DNA of 64,000 nt from CBDDHT01 sp965227905 (GTDB lineage: Bacteria; Pseudomonadota; Alphaproteobacteria; Rhizobiales; Methyloligellaceae): NCBI GenBank assembly GCA_965227905.1, contig OZ245780.1, positions 4,030,001-4,094,000 of the forward strand, given 5' to 3'. A program made the translations under genes and the position numbers. A model generated the notes under the pieces. It saw only the letters and a list, made by a program, of their open reading frames with translations. It searched no databases and was not told the DNA's origin. Positions 9,659 to 18,748 of the stretch are shown in pieces; position 1 is the first letter of the stretch; each line of letters begins with the position of its first letter.

Positions 9659-10989
9659 CTTCGGCGCGCGCCTCTCAGCTTCGATTTCTTGATGAGCCCT
9701 TCATACTGATGGGCTAGGAGATGACTTTGCACTTGCGCCACCGTATCCATTGTCACGCTCACGACAATTAGCAGCGAAGTACCACCAAAGTAGAACGGAA
9801 CGGCCGCGTAGGAAATAAGAAATTCCGGCAAAATGCAGACCACGGCCAAATAGGCCGCACCGACGACGGTGATTCGCGTCAGCACATAGTCGATATATTC
9901 CGCCGTTCTCGCACCCGGCCGAATCCCCGGAATGAACCCGCCATACTTCTTGAGATTATCGGCAGTCTCTTCAGGATTGAACACAACCGCCGTGTAGAAG
10001 AAGGCGAAGAATATGATCATCGCGACATAAAGGATGATGTAGAGCGGCTGGCCATGCCCGAGAAGTGCGGTGACCGTATTCAGCCAATCCGGCCCCTGCC
10101 CGCTCGAGAAGTTCGCGAACGTCACCGGCAATAGCAGCAGCGACGAGGCAAAAATCGGCGGAATAACACCGGCTGTATTGAGTTTGAGCGGCAGATGCGA
10201 GGTGTTGTCCTGCATCATGCGGTTGCCGACCTGACGCTTAGGATACTGGATCAGCAGCCGGCGCTGGGCACGCTCCATGAAGACGATGAACGCAATGACG
10301 AGGGCCGACATGACCAGAAGCGCAATAATCAGCGCGGTCGACAGTGCACCCTGGCGTCCCAGCTCAAGGGTTCCGATAAGTGCAGCAGGCAATTCCGCCA
10401 CGATCCCGGCGAAAATGATCAGCGAGATACCGTTCCCGACGCCGCGCGCCGTGATCTGCTCACCGAGCCACATCAGGAAAACCGTGCCGCCGACCAGCGT
10501 GATGACGGTTGTGATTCGGAAGAACCAGCCCGGATCCATCACGATCCCGCTGCCACCTTCCAGCCCGACGGCAATGCCGTAACCCTGCAGTGTGGCCAGG
10601 AACACCGTGCCGTAGCGCGTATACTGGTTGATCTGCTTGCGGCCCTGCTCGCCTTCCTTCTTGAGCTGTTCAAGATGCGGTGAGACCGTTGTGAGAAGCT
10701 GAATGATAATCGATGCCGAGATGTACGGCATGATATTCAGAGCGAAAATAGCCATCCGTCCGACGGCGCCGCCGGCAAACAGATCGAGCATGCCGAGAAT
10801 GCCCGCCTGATTGTTCGAAAACGCGTTCGCCAGCGCCTCTGGATTGATACCGGGGATGGGAATGTAGGTCCCGAGCCGATAGATGAGCAGCGCTCCCAGC
10901 GTGAACCAGATGCGCTTCTTCAGCTCTTCCGCCTTCGCAAAGGCGGAGAAATTCAGGTTAGAGACGAGTTGTTCAGCGGCAGAGGCCAT
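9655..10989 (-). CDS. secY: Preprotein translocase channel subunit SecY
   Basis: A 444-residue inner-membrane protein with ten predicted transmembrane helices. The landmarks are ALLIYRLGTYIPIPGIN near the N-terminus, FAGGAVGRMAIFALNIMPYISASII, and PGIRPGARTAEYIDYVLTRIT in a cytosolic loop that contacts SecA and ribosomes. Length and position at the end of the spc operon are normal. A 184-base gap with no gene separates it from rplO, and adk overlaps its stop codon. Confidence 0.98.
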   Translation of the reverse strand: MASAAEQLVSNLNFSAFAKAEELKKRIWFTLGALLIYRLGTYIPIPGINPEALANAFSNNQAGILGMLDLFAGGAVGRMAIFALNIMPYISASIIIQLLTTVSPHLEQLKKEGEQGRKQINQYTRYGTVFLATLQGYGIAVGLEGGSGIVMDPGWFFRITTVITLVGGTVFLMWLGEQITARGVGNGISLIIFAGIVAELPAALIGTLELGRQGALSTALIIALLVMSALVIAFIVFMERAQRRLLIQYPKRQVGNRMMQDNTSHLPLKLNTAGVIPPIFASSLLLLPVTFANFSSGQGPDWLNTVTALLGHGQPLYIILYVAMIIFFAFFYTAVVFNPEETADNLKKYGGFIPGIRPGARTAEYIDYVLTRITVVGAAYLAVVCILPEFLISYAAVPFYFGGTSLLIVVSVTMDTVAQVQSHLLAHQYEGLIKKSKLRGARRR

Positions 10990-11173
10990 GATTTAGCTCC
11001 AGGGCCGGTGAGATGCACGATTTGCACCCACGACGCCCCTCTCAGATCGATCTTACCTATGCGGCGATTCCCACCCTTATCGGAAATCACACGCGCCTTC
11101 TCGTCAATACCGGACGCATCGCGGCGTGTAGACTGACAATCGCGCGATCTGCCCGGAGCACATCAACCGAAGA

Positions 11174-11737
11174 CTAGTCCTCTTTCGACGTCTTGGCCTT
11201 TGCGCTCTTCTTCGCTTTTGCGCCCTTTTTCTTGGCGCCGCCGGATGCATCATCCTGCGCTTTTGCCTCACGGCGGGGAAGCGCAACGACTGTGACACTT
11301 CCGCCCGCTGCTTCCACGGCTTTGACGGCAGCTTCAGAAGCGCCCGTCACTTCGAGCGATACTTTGTGATTGAGCTCACCTTTTGCAAGGAGGCGCACGC
11401 CCTGCATCGTCCGGCGAATAACACCCGCTTTGAGAAGCGCATCGACCGTGATCGGTGACGATGCATCCAGTGTGCCTTTGTCGATCGCCGACTGGATGCG
11501 ACTGATATTGACCGCATTGTAGCGCTTGGGCCGCGGGACATTGAATCCGCGCTTCGGAAGGCGCCGATGGATCGGCATCTGCCCGCCTTCAAAGCCCTTG
11601 ATCGCGACACCACTACGAGACTTCTGACCCTTGTGGCCCCGCCCCGCCGTTTTGCCTTTGCCCGATCCGATACCGCGTCCAACACGCTTGCGTGCGGTTG
11701 TCGCGCCCGGATTGTCCCGGAGATCGTTCAGTCTCAT
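11174..11737 (-). CDS. rplO: 50S ribosomal protein L15 with Lys-rich tail
   Basis: L15 of 187 residues. The core from MRLNDLRDNPGATTARKRVGRG to TVVALPRREA is standard at about 155 residues. It is followed by a low-complexity Lys/Ala tail (GGAKKKGAKAKKSAKAKTSKED) of about 30 residues. L15 is a late-binding 50S assembly protein. The start codon overlaps the rpmD stop by four bases, so translation is probably coupled. The basic tail contrasts with the acidic tail of L3 in the same transcript. Confidence 0.97.
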   Translation of the reverse strand: MRLNDLRDNPGATTARKRVGRGIGSGKGKTAGRGHKGQKSRSGVAIKGFEGGQMPIHRRLPKRGFNVPRPKRYNAVNISRIQSAIDKGTLDASSPITVDALLKAGVIRRTMQGVRLLAKGELNHKVSLEVTGASEAAVKAVEAAGGSVTVVALPRREAKAQDDASGGAKKKGAKAKKSAKAKTSKED

Positions 11738-11946
11738 TTGCCTGTCTCCGCTTCGTCGACGACGCGTACCAGGTGATGCACAGTCTGGATCATACCGCGC
11801 ACTTCCGGCGTGTCCGGCAATGTGCTCCGGCGATGCATCTTGTTCAACTTCAGCCCCTTGAGCGTATCGCGCTGATACTTGGGACGCCGGATCGGGCTGC
11901 CGGTCTGTTCGACCGTAATCGTCGCCCCATCTTTGGCCTTTGCCAT
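11734..11946 (-). CDS. rpmD: 50S ribosomal protein L30
   Basis: A 70-residue L30, seen in ITVEQTGSPIRRPKYQRDTLKGLKLNKMHR. It is slightly longer than the 59-residue E. coli form through short ends, as in other alphaproteobacteria. Lies between rpsE and rplO, overlapping the latter. Confidence 0.97.
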   Translation of the reverse strand: MAKAKDGATITVEQTGSPIRRPKYQRDTLKGLKLNKMHRRSTLPDTPEVRGMIQTVHHLVRVVDEAETGK

Positions 11947-12014
11947 CTTGCTAACCTCTTAACTGCGCCGTCGGCTCGTCGCGACGCTGCATAAATTCGA
12001 TATCCGGCAATGCG

Positions 12015-12581
12015 TCAGCCTTGCGCTTCCGCGCCTGTCGCCTCACCGGCTCCGTCGCGGCGGCGCGAGACGATCTCACTGACCTTCTTGCCGCGCCGTG
12101 CAGCGACGCCCCGGGGGCTGTCTTCGTGCTTCAGTGCGTCAAACGTCGCCCGAACCATGTTGTAGGGGTTGGACGTGCCGATCGATTTGGCAACGACGTC
12201 CTGGATCCCCAAGGTTTCGAACACAGCGCGCATCGGACCGCCGGCGATAATGCCTGTTCCGGGCGGTGCGGCGCGCAATACAACGCGTCCGGCGCCATGG
12301 CGGCCCTGAACATCGTGATGTAGCGTGCGCCCCTCGCGAAGAGGAACGCGGATCAGATTCTGCTTGGCAGACTCCGTTGCCTTGCGAATGGCTTCTGGAA
12401 CCTCGCGAGCCTTACCATGGCCGAAACCGACCCGGCCTTTCTGATCCCCTACAACGACGAGCGCTGCGAAGCCGAACCGTCGACCGCCCTTGACCACTTT
12501 GGCCACGCGGTTGATGTGCACCAGCTTATCGACAAACTCGTTATCGCGGTCGTCGCGGTCTCTCATCGGCGAACGTGCCAC
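12015..12581 (-). CDS. rpsE: 30S ribosomal protein S5
   Basis: S5 of 188 residues. The double-stranded RNA-binding part contains VKGGRRFGFAALVVVGDQKGRVGFGHGKA and the C-terminal domain contains GGPMRAVFETLGIQDVVAKSIGTSNPYNMVRATFDAL. S5 helps form the mRNA entry helicase with S3 and S4 and affects accuracy. A Gly/Ala-rich end follows the conserved core. Standard spc operon position. Confidence 0.98.
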   Translation of the reverse strand: MARSPMRDRDDRDNEFVDKLVHINRVAKVVKGGRRFGFAALVVVGDQKGRVGFGHGKAREVPEAIRKATESAKQNLIRVPLREGRTLHHDVQGRHGAGRVVLRAAPPGTGIIAGGPMRAVFETLGIQDVVAKSIGTSNPYNMVRATFDALKHEDSPRGVAARRGKKVSEIVSRRRDGAGEATGAEAQG

Positions 12582-12607
12582 GGCAATGTCCTCTCAAATT
12601 CGTCTAT

Positions 12608-12970
12608 CTAAAAATTCAGACCGGCTTCGCGCGCCGCGTCGGCAAGCGCTTTCACACGGCCATGATAAATGTAACCACCGCGATCGAAGACCACGTCCTT
12701 GATACCGGCCTCGGCAGCCAGTTCAGCCACCCGCTTGCCAACGGCAGCAGCCGCATCGCAATTCGTGCCCTTTTCCAAAGTCGCGCGCAGTGTCTTGTCA
12801 TTGGTCGACGCTGCAGCAACCGTGTGTCCTTTCACGTCATCAATCACCTGCGCATAGATATGCTTGGATGATCGATAAACCGAGAGCCGAGGCCGTCCGG
12901 TTCCGACCTTCTTCAGGGCCTTGCGAACACGCATTTTGCGTTTCGCAAATGTTTTTTGAGACACGCTCAT
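12608..12970 (-). CDS. rplR: 50S ribosomal protein L18
   Basis: A 120-residue L18, the 5S rRNA-binding protein. The conserved strands GRPRLSVYRSSKHIYAQVIDD and the end YHGRVKALADAAREAGLNF are complete. Located between rplF and rpsE. Confidence 0.98.
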   Translation of the reverse strand: MSVSQKTFAKRKMRVRKALKKVGTGRPRLSVYRSSKHIYAQVIDDVKGHTVAAASTNDKTLRATLEKGTNCDAAAAVGKRVAELAAEAGIKDVVFDRGGYIYHGRVKALADAAREAGLNF

Positions 12971-12981
12971 GGCTCGCTCCG

Positions 12982-13515
12982 CTACTTCTTCTTGCCTTCT
13001 TTGCGGAAGACATACTCGCCTTGATAGCGAATACCCTTCCCCTTGTAAGGCTCTGGCGGACGATAGCGCCGGATCTCGGCGGCCACCTGTCCAACCTTCT
13101 GTTTCTCAATACCGCTGATGACGATTTCCGTCGGCTTCGGACACTGGACCTTGATTCCATCCGGCACCGGATAGAGCACTTCATGGCTAAGGCCGAGCTG
13201 CAGTTGCAGGTTCGACCCCTGCAAGGCAGCACGATATCCAACACCTTGAATTTCAAGTGTTTTCTCAAACCCATCCGACACGCCAGTGACGATGTTCTGG
13301 ACCAGAGTGCGCGACATGCCCCACATGGACCGCCCGCGTTTGGTGTCCGCGCGCGGCATCACAGACAGGCCATCGTCGCCCATCTCAGCCATGACTTCAT
13401 CAACGAGGACAACCGACAGCTCGCCTTTGGGTCCCTTCATCGAGACCTGCTGTCCGTCGATCGTCGCCGAGACGCCCGATGGAACCGGGATTGTCTTCTT
13501 GCCGATGCGTGACAT
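12982..13515 (-). CDS. rplF: 50S ribosomal protein L6
   Basis: A 177-residue L6 with both halves of its duplicated fold: MSRIGKKTIPVPSGV at the start and the C-terminal PEPYKGKGIRYQGEYVFRKEGKKK signature. It binds near the sarcin-ricin loop and factor-binding site. Eleven bases separate it from rplR. Confidence 0.98.
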   Translation of the reverse strand: MSRIGKKTIPVPSGVSATIDGQQVSMKGPKGELSVVLVDEVMAEMGDDGLSVMPRADTKRGRSMWGMSRTLVQNIVTGVSDGFEKTLEIQGVGYRAALQGSNLQLQLGLSHEVLYPVPDGIKVQCPKPTEIVISGIEKQKVGQVAAEIRRYRPPEPYKGKGIRYQGEYVFRKEGKKK

Positions 13516-13554
13516 CAGTAAAAACCTCTTCTCATCCTCAAACCGCAGGCGCCA

Positions 13555-13953
13555 CTAAAAGACGCTGCAAAGAATCTCGCCGCCGACATTCTCAGTCCGC
13601 GCCTTGGCGTCCGACATGACACCCTTCGGCGTTGACAAAATCGCCACACCGAGACCGTTGGCGATGGTGGGCAGATCGCGGACCGACGAATAGACCCGTC
13701 GTCCGGGCGTTGAAACGCGCTTGATCTGTTTGATCACCGGCAGACCATCGAAATATTTCAGTTCGATCTCGATCTCCGACTGACCACCGTCATAATCGAT
13801 CTCTGCATAGCCACGGATGTAGCCTTCCTCTTTCAGCACGTCGAGCACATTGAGACGCAGCTTGGAGGCCGGCGTTGAAACTTTGGTTCGCTTGCGCATC
13901 TGTGCATTACGGATGCGTGTGAGCATATCCCCGAGCGGATCCGACATCGTCAT
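13555..13953 (-). CDS. rpsH: 30S ribosomal protein S8
   Basis: A 132-residue S8, from SDPLGDMLTRIRNAQM to KARTENVGGEILCSVF. S8 binds the central domain of 16S rRNA and, in E. coli, represses the spc operon by binding its mRNA at rplE. The same feedback is likely but cannot be shown here. Confidence 0.98.
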   Translation of the reverse strand: MTMSDPLGDMLTRIRNAQMRKRTKVSTPASKLRLNVLDVLKEEGYIRGYAEIDYDGGQSEIEIELKYFDGLPVIKQIKRVSTPGRRVYSSVRDLPTIANGLGVAILSTPKGVMSDAKARTENVGGEILCSVF

Positions 13954-13966
13954 TTGGGCCGTCTCC

Positions 13967-14272
13967 CTACCAGCTCGACTTCACCATGCCAGGAACCAGG
14001 CCATTCGAAGCCAGGAGCCTAAGCGCGATGCGTGAGAGTTTAAGCTTGCGATAAAAGCCGCGCGGACGTCCGGACAGCTCGCAGCGATTCCGAATCCGCG
14101 TCTTGGAGGCGTTTCGCGGAATCTCGGCCAGCTTCAAACGCGCCGCAAAACGCTCTTCCGCGGGCATTGTCTGGTCGGCAGCGATCGCCTTCAGCCGTTC
14201 TCTGCGGCCGGAGTATTTCTTCGCCAGCCGGCGGCGCTTGCGATCCCGTTCCACGGCACTCTTCTTGGCCAT
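13967..14272 (-). CDS. rpsN: 30S ribosomal protein S14, zinc-free form
   Basis: A 101-residue S14 (MAKKSAVERDRKRRRLAKKY...). It is the long, C-minus type, as there is a single Cys (RNRCELSGRPRGFY) and no zinc ribbon, so it is zinc independent. Lies 13 bases before rpsH. Confidence 0.98.
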   Translation of the reverse strand: MAKKSAVERDRKRRRLAKKYSGRRERLKAIAADQTMPAEERFAARLKLAEIPRNASKTRIRNRCELSGRPRGFYRKLKLSRIALRLLASNGLVPGMVKSSW

Positions 14273-14304
14273 GCAGTCCTCCTAATTCAATCCCAGCATT
14301 TCGA

Positions 14305-14862
14305 TCAGCTTGGGAAAGGAAAGTTCAATCCTTTAAGCAAGGCGAGTGCCTCGGCATCCGTGGGGGCGGTGGTGCAGACGACCACATCCAATCCCCAAAC
14401 CGAGTCCACCTTGTCGTAATTGATCTCAGGGAACACGATGTGTTCCTTGATACCGAGTGAGAAATTGCCACGCCCGTCGAAGCTCTTCGGGTTCAGACCG
14501 CGAAAGTCGCGAACACGGGGCAATGCAATGGTCACCAGCCGGTCGATAAAGTCGTACATGCGCGTCTTGCGCAGCGTGACCTTGGCACCGATGGGCATGC
14601 CCTCGCGAACCTTGAAGGTCGCAATCGACTTCCTTGCCCGCGTGATAATCGGCTTTTGGCCGGCAATCTTCGCGAGATCCTCGGCGGCAATACCAGCCTT
14701 CTTCGAGTCGTTGACAGACTCGCCGACACCCATATTCAGCACCACCTTGTCGAGGCGTGGGATCTGCATTTCATTCTCGTACGAGAATTCCTTGCGGAGT
14801 TCTTCCCGCAGCACGTCGTTATAGTGCTGCTTGACCCTCGGCATATAAGCTGCCTCAGCCAT
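14305..14862 (-). CDS. rplE: 50S ribosomal protein L5
   Basis: A 185-residue L5, which binds 5S rRNA and P-site tRNA. IPRLDKVVLNMGVGE and the end TTAPTDAEALALLKGLNFPF are conserved. The chosen ATG overlaps the end of rplX by eight bases. A second Met six residues later (MPRVKQHYND) is a possible start. Confidence 0.97.
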   Translation of the reverse strand: MAEAAYMPRVKQHYNDVLREELRKEFSYENEMQIPRLDKVVLNMGVGESVNDSKKAGIAAEDLAKIAGQKPIITRARKSIATFKVREGMPIGAKVTLRKTRMYDFIDRLVTIALPRVRDFRGLNPKSFDGRGNFSLGIKEHIVFPEINYDKVDSVWGLDVVVCTTAPTDAEALALLKGLNFPFPS

Positions 14863-15175
14863 CGATCACTTCTCCCGAACGCTTGGCGAAACGTACCTTC
14901 CGCCCGTCATTCAAAATCTTGAAACCGACCCGTGTCGGCTTCCCGTCCTTGGGATCTTCGAGCGAGAGGTTCGACAAATGGATCGATGCCTCCTTCGCGA
15001 TAATCCCACCATCCTGCTGCGCTGACTGGCGCTGATGGCGTTTGATCATGTTGACACCCTGGACAATGGCGCGCTGCTCTTTCGGCAGCATCTTCAGGAC
15101 TTGACCGCCCTTGCCCTTGTCCTTGCCGGACATCACGACGACATGGTCGCCCTTTTTGATTTTCGACATCGCCAT
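14855..15175 (-). CDS. rplX: 50S ribosomal protein L24
   Basis: L24 of 106 residues with the KOW motif GDHVVVMSGKDKGKGGQVLKM near the start. The ATG at 15175 follows a GGAGGT SD nine bases away; an ATG two codons later is also possible. Longer in-frame readings upstream have no family support. It lies two bases after rplN and overlaps rplE by eight. Confidence 0.96.
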   Translation of the reverse strand: MAMSKIKKGDHVVVMSGKDKGKGGQVLKMLPKEQRAIVQGVNMIKRHQRQSAQQDGGIIAKEASIHLSNLSLEDPKDGKPTRVGFKILNDGRKVRFAKRSGEVIDG

Positions 15176-15177
15176 GG

Positions 15178-15546
15178 TCACAAAACCTCCGGAGCGAGCG
15201 ACACGATTTTCATGTGCTGCTTGGCGCGAAGCTCGCGGGTCACCGGACCGAAAATACGTGTTCCGATGGGCTCGCCTTGATTGTTCACCAGGACCGCCGC
15301 ATTGCGATCGAAGCGAATAAGGCTTCCGTCCTGACGCCGCACGCCCTTGGCGGTGCGCACGACAACGGCCCGCATCACCTGGCCCTTCTTCACCCGGCCA
15401 CGCGGGATCGCTTCCTTGACGCTCACGACGATCAGGTCGCCGACCGAAGCGTATTTCCGCTTCGAGCCACCCAGCACCTTGATGCACTGGACCCGGCGCG
15501 CACCCGAATTGTCGGCGACATCGAGATTCGTCTGCATTTGGATCAT
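15178..15546 (-). CDS. rplN: 50S ribosomal protein L14
   Basis: A 122-residue L14, essentially consensus: MIQMQTNLDVADNSGARRVQCIKVLGG and IFGPVTRELRAKQHMKIVSLAPEVL. It lies at the intersubunit face near bridge B8. First gene of the classical spc section, 49 bases after rpsQ. Confidence 0.98.
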   Translation of the reverse strand: MIQMQTNLDVADNSGARRVQCIKVLGGSKRKYASVGDLIVVSVKEAIPRGRVKKGQVMRAVVVRTAKGVRRQDGSLIRFDRNAAVLVNNQGEPIGTRIFGPVTRELRAKQHMKIVSLAPEVL

Positions 15547-15595
15547 TGGTCTTGCTCTTTCATCGCCTGAACCCGGCCTCGGGGTACCGGTAGGA

Positions 15596-15826
15596 TCAGC
15601 TTGCCGTTACCGTCCAGGTCTTCAACTTGGACTTGGGCGCGCATTCCTCAATACGAACCTTGTCACCCACCTTGCAGGCGTTTGCCTCATCATGAGCGTG
15701 GTACTTCTTGGAGCGGCGGACGGTCTTCTTCAGAAGCGGATGCGTAAAGCGCCGCTCGACCTTCACAACCACCGTCTTTTCATTCGCGTCGCTCACGACG
15801 ACGCCTTGCAAAACGCGCTTAGGCAT
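15596..15826 (-). CDS. rpsQ: 30S ribosomal protein S17
   Basis: A 76-residue S17 of OB-fold type: MPKRVLQGVVVSDANEKTVVV and RFTHPLLKKTVRRSKKYHAHDE. Last gene of the classical S10 section, 19 bases after rpmC. Confidence 0.98.
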   Translation of the reverse strand: MPKRVLQGVVVSDANEKTVVVKVERRFTHPLLKKTVRRSKKYHAHDEANACKVGDKVRIEECAPKSKLKTWTVTAS

Positions 15827-15845
15827 TTGTTTCTTCCGTCACGTC

Positions 15846-16046
15846 TTATGAGGACGCTTCGGCCTCCTTTTGCGCCGCGAACGTGTTGATGCGCGCAATA
15901 TCGCGCCGCACCTGGCGCACACGCGCGGTGTTCTCGAGCTGTCCCGTCGCCGCCTGAAAGCGGAGATTGAACTGCTCTTTCTTCAGCTTCACGAGCTCGT
16001 CTTTCAACTGATCGCTCGTCAAATCCCGGACTTCACTGGCCTTCAT
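15846..16046 (-). CDS. rpmC: 50S ribosomal protein L29
   Basis: A 66-residue two-helix L29 with the diagnostic LKKEQFNLRFQAATGQLENTARVRQVRRDIARI. It sits at the tunnel exit and contacts signal recognition particle and trigger factor. Fifteen bases after rplP. Confidence 0.98.
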   Translation of the reverse strand: MKASEVRDLTSDQLKDELVKLKKEQFNLRFQAATGQLENTARVRQVRRDIARINTFAAQKEAEASS

Positions 16047-16061
16047 GGTGCAATTCCTTCC

Positions 16062-16478
16062 TCACTGCTCGCCGAGCCGGGCAACAACCCGGGTTCGGAC
16101 CGGCAATTTGGCGGCCCCGAGCCTGAGCGCCTCTCGCGCAACCGGCCCTGTTACACCATCAAGCTCGAACATCACACGGCCGGGCTTGACTTTGGCGGCC
16201 CAGAATTCCGGCGCGCCCTTGCCCTTACCCATGCGAACTTCCGTCGGTTTTTTCGAAACCGGAACATCGGGGAAGATGCGGATCCACACACGTCCGGCAC
16301 GTTTCATGTGACGGGTCATGGCACGCCGTGCAGCTTCGATCTGCCGCGCTGTGACGCGCGCAGGCGCCAGCGCCTTCAGCCCATAGGAGCCGAAGTTCAA
16401 ACTCGAGCCGCCCTTGGCTGCACCCTTGATGCGGCCTTTATGCGCCTTGCGGAATTTCGTTCGTTTCGGTTGCAGCAT
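16062..16478 (-). CDS. rplP: 50S ribosomal protein L16
   Basis: A 138-residue L16, complete from MLQPKRTKFRKAHKGRIKG to the ARLGEQ end. Arg and Lys residues of the central strand contact the A-site tRNA elbow region of 23S rRNA. Lies between rpsC and rpmC. Confidence 0.98.
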   Translation of the reverse strand: MLQPKRTKFRKAHKGRIKGAAKGGSSLNFGSYGLKALAPARVTARQIEAARRAMTRHMKRAGRVWIRIFPDVPVSKKPTEVRMGKGKGAPEFWAAKVKPGRVMFELDGVTGPVAREALRLGAAKLPVRTRVVARLGEQ

Positions 16479-16498
16479 TGTCTACGTACCTGATGCTC

Positions 16499-17230
16499 TT
16501 ATTTCTTGCCCGATCGGCCCGGCCCACCGCCGTCGCGGCGCATGCCACCCCGGCCACCTTCTTGGGCTTCCATCATGCGGCGTTCCTGAGCCATCGGGTC
16601 GTGTTCCATGATCTCGCCTTTGAACACCCAGACCTTGATGCCGATGATGCCGTATGCGGTGCGCCCTTCAGCCGTGCCGTAATCGATGTCGGCGCGTAGC
16701 GTGTGCAGCGGCACCCGCCCTTCGCGATACCATTCCATGCGCGCAATCTCAGCGCCGCCGAGACGGCCGCCGCAATTGATGCGAATTCCCAGTGCACCGA
16801 GCCGCATTGCCGACTGAACGGCACGCTTCATGGCGCGGCGGAAGGCAACCCTGCGTTCGAGCTGCTGGGCAACGCCTTCGGCAACGAGTGTCGCGTCGAG
16901 TTCCGGCTTGCGCACTTCGACGATATTCAGATGCACATCCGACTCGGTCATCCCGGCCAGTTCACCGCGCAGCTTCTCAATATCTGCGCCTTTCTTGCCG
17001 ATCAGAATGCCCGGGCGTGCGGTATGAACCGTGACGCGGCATTTCTTATGGGGCCGCTCGATAACGACCCGGGAGATGCCGGCCTGACCGCGCGACTTTT
17101 TAATGTGGTCGCGGATGCGGATATCTTCATGAAGAAGATCAGCATACTCGCCCTTGTTTGCGAACCAACGAGAGTCCCACGTTCGGTTGATACCGAGACG
17201 AAGGCCGATTGGATTGACTTTTTGACCCAT
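16499..17230 (-). CDS. rpsC: 30S ribosomal protein S3
   Basis: S3 of 243 residues starting MGQKVNPIGLRLGINRTWDSRW at 17230. The KH domain has GILIGKKGADIEKLRGEL. The C-terminal domain has GGRLGGAEIARMEWYREGRVPLHTLRADIDYG, and the protein ends in a Gly/Arg-rich tail. A longer in-frame reading to 17326 runs into rplV coding sequence and is rejected. Two bases separate it from rplV. Confidence 0.98.
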   Translation of the reverse strand: MGQKVNPIGLRLGINRTWDSRWFANKGEYADLLHEDIRIRDHIKKSRGQAGISRVVIERPHKKCRVTVHTARPGILIGKKGADIEKLRGELAGMTESDVHLNIVEVRKPELDATLVAEGVAQQLERRVAFRRAMKRAVQSAMRLGALGIRINCGGRLGGAEIARMEWYREGRVPLHTLRADIDYGTAEGRTAYGIIGIKVWVFKGEIMEHDPMAQERRMMEAQEGGRGGMRRDGGGPGRSGKK

Positions 17231-17232
17231 AT

Positions 17233-17613
17233 CTATGCGGCCTCCTGGACTTCGCGAACGATGATCGTCAGCTGCGAAAACGGCTTGACGATCCGTCCGA
17301 CACGCCCGCGTGCTCGCGGCCGCCAACGTTTGAGAATCATATTCTTGCCGACAAAGGCTTCGGCAACGACGAGCGAATCGACATCGAGATCGTGATTGTT
17401 TTCCGCATTGGCGATTGCCGACTGCAGCGTCTTCTTCACGTCCTCCGAAATCCGCTTACGGGAAAATGTCAGATCAGCGAGCGCTTTATCCACGGACTGA
17501 CCACGGATCATCTGTGCCACCAGATTCAGTTTCTGCGGCGAGATCCGCAGAAGCCGGGTCATGGCCTGCGCCTCATTGTCTTTAAGCGTGCGTTCGCGCT
17601 TACGTTTGCCCAT
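17233..17613 (-). CDS. rplV: 50S ribosomal protein L22
   Basis: L22 of 126 residues beginning MGKRKRERTLKDNEAQAMTRLLRIS. The hairpin that lines the exit tunnel contains ILKRWRPRARGRVGRI, wild-type in appearance with no deletion of the macrolide-resistance kind. An in-frame ATG at 17649 lies inside rpsS and is rejected. It starts five bases after the rpsS stop. Confidence 0.97.
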   Translation of the reverse strand: MGKRKRERTLKDNEAQAMTRLLRISPQKLNLVAQMIRGQSVDKALADLTFSRKRISEDVKKTLQSAIANAENNHDLDVDSLVVAEAFVGKNMILKRWRPRARGRVGRIVKPFSQLTIIVREVQEAA

Positions 17614-17617
17614 GGCC

Positions 17618-17896
17618 TTAAGACCTTCTTGCCTTCTTATCCGCCGCATGACCGTAGTAGGTCCGTGTCGGAGCGAACTCGCCGAATTTGTGCCCCACCA
17701 TGTCCTCGGTCACCAGGACCGGCACATGCTTGCGCCCGTTATGGACACCGAAATTCAGGCCCACAAATTGCGGCAGGATCGTCGAACGACGGCTCCAAAT
17801 CTTGATAACTGAGTTCGAGCCGCTGGCGCGCTGAGCTTCTGCCTTTTTGAGCAGATAGCCGTCGACAAACGGACCCTTCCAAACCGAGCGTGACAC
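17618..17896 (-). CDS. rpsS: 30S ribosomal protein S19
   Basis: A 92-residue S19 (MSRSVWKGPFVDGYLLKKAE ... HKFGEFAPTRTYYGHAADKK). It forms part of the head near bridges B1a and b with S13. Lies between rplB and rplV. Confidence 0.98.
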   Translation of the reverse strand: MSRSVWKGPFVDGYLLKKAEAQRASGSNSVIKIWSRRSTILPQFVGLNFGVHNGRKHVPVLVTEDMVGHKFGEFAPTRTYYGHAADKKARRS

Positions 17897-17907
17897 GTGG
17901 CGCTCCT

Positions 17908-18744
17908 TTATCTCTTCTTCTTCAGATGCCTGCTGCGCAGGATGTATTTCGTCGTCGACCGATTAGAGCGCGTACGCTTGCCCTTGGTCGGCTTACCCCA
18001 GGGGGTCACCGGATGACGGCCACCGGATGAACGCCCTTCGCCACCACCATGGGGGTGATCGACCGGGTTCATCGCGACGCCCCGAACCGACGGTCGCTTG
18101 CCGAGCCACCGGTTACGGCCGGCCTTACCAAGCTTGATGTTCGAGTGATCCGGATTGGAAACCGCACCGATGGTTGCCATGCATTCGGCCCGCACCATGC
18201 GCGTTTCACCCGAATTCAACCGGAGAATTGCATATCCCGCATCTCGCCCGACCAGTTGCACATAGGTTCCGGCGGATCGCGCAATCTGCCCGCCCTTCTT
18301 GGCTTTCATCTCCACATTGTGGACGATCGTCCCAATCGGAATGCTGGAAAGCGGCATTGCGTTACCGGGTTTGACGTCGACGCGCTCACCGGAAATCACG
18401 GTGTCGCCCGGTCCAAGACGCTGGGGCGCCAGAATGTAGGCCAGTTCTCCATCTTCATACTTCAGCAGAGCCAGGAATGCGGTCCGGTTCGGGTCGTATT
18501 CGAGCCGCTCGACGGTTGCCGGCATATCGAATTTCTGGCGCTTGAAGTCCACCTGGCGGTAGAGCCGCTTGTGACCGCCACCACGCCGTCGTGCGGTAAC
18601 GCGCCCTTTATTGTTACGACCACCATTGCCCGTCAAACCTTCGGTCAAGGCCTTAACCGGTTTACCACCCCAAAGATGGCTGCGGTCGACGAGCACGAGA
18701 CTGCGCTGTCCAGGTGTCGTCGGCTTATAACTCTTAAGTGCCAT
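17908..18744 (-). CDS. rplB: 50S ribosomal protein L2
   Basis: A 278-residue L2, needed for peptidyl transferase centre assembly. The conserved C-terminal GVAMNPVDHPHGGGEGR carries the histidine studied for peptidyl transfer. The leader just upstream (18749-18825) holds two copies of the hairpin repeat, and the conserved GGGAAG end of the nearer copy is placed to act as its SD. Confidence 0.98.
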   Translation of the reverse strand: MALKSYKPTTPGQRSLVLVDRSHLWGGKPVKALTEGLTGNGGRNNKGRVTARRRGGGHKRLYRQVDFKRQKFDMPATVERLEYDPNRTAFLALLKYEDGELAYILAPQRLGPGDTVISGERVDVKPGNAMPLSSIPIGTIVHNVEMKAKKGGQIARSAGTYVQLVGRDAGYAILRLNSGETRMVRAECMATIGAVSNPDHSNIKLGKAGRNRWLGKRPSVRGVAMNPVDHPHGGGEGRSSGGRHPVTPWGKPTKGKRTRSNRSTTKYILRSRHLKKKR

Positions 18745-18748
18745 TTTT

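Noticed and set aside
15176..15487. N-terminal extension of rplX
   Set aside because: The extra residues overlap rplN in another frame and do not occur in L24; an SD supports the ATG at 15175.
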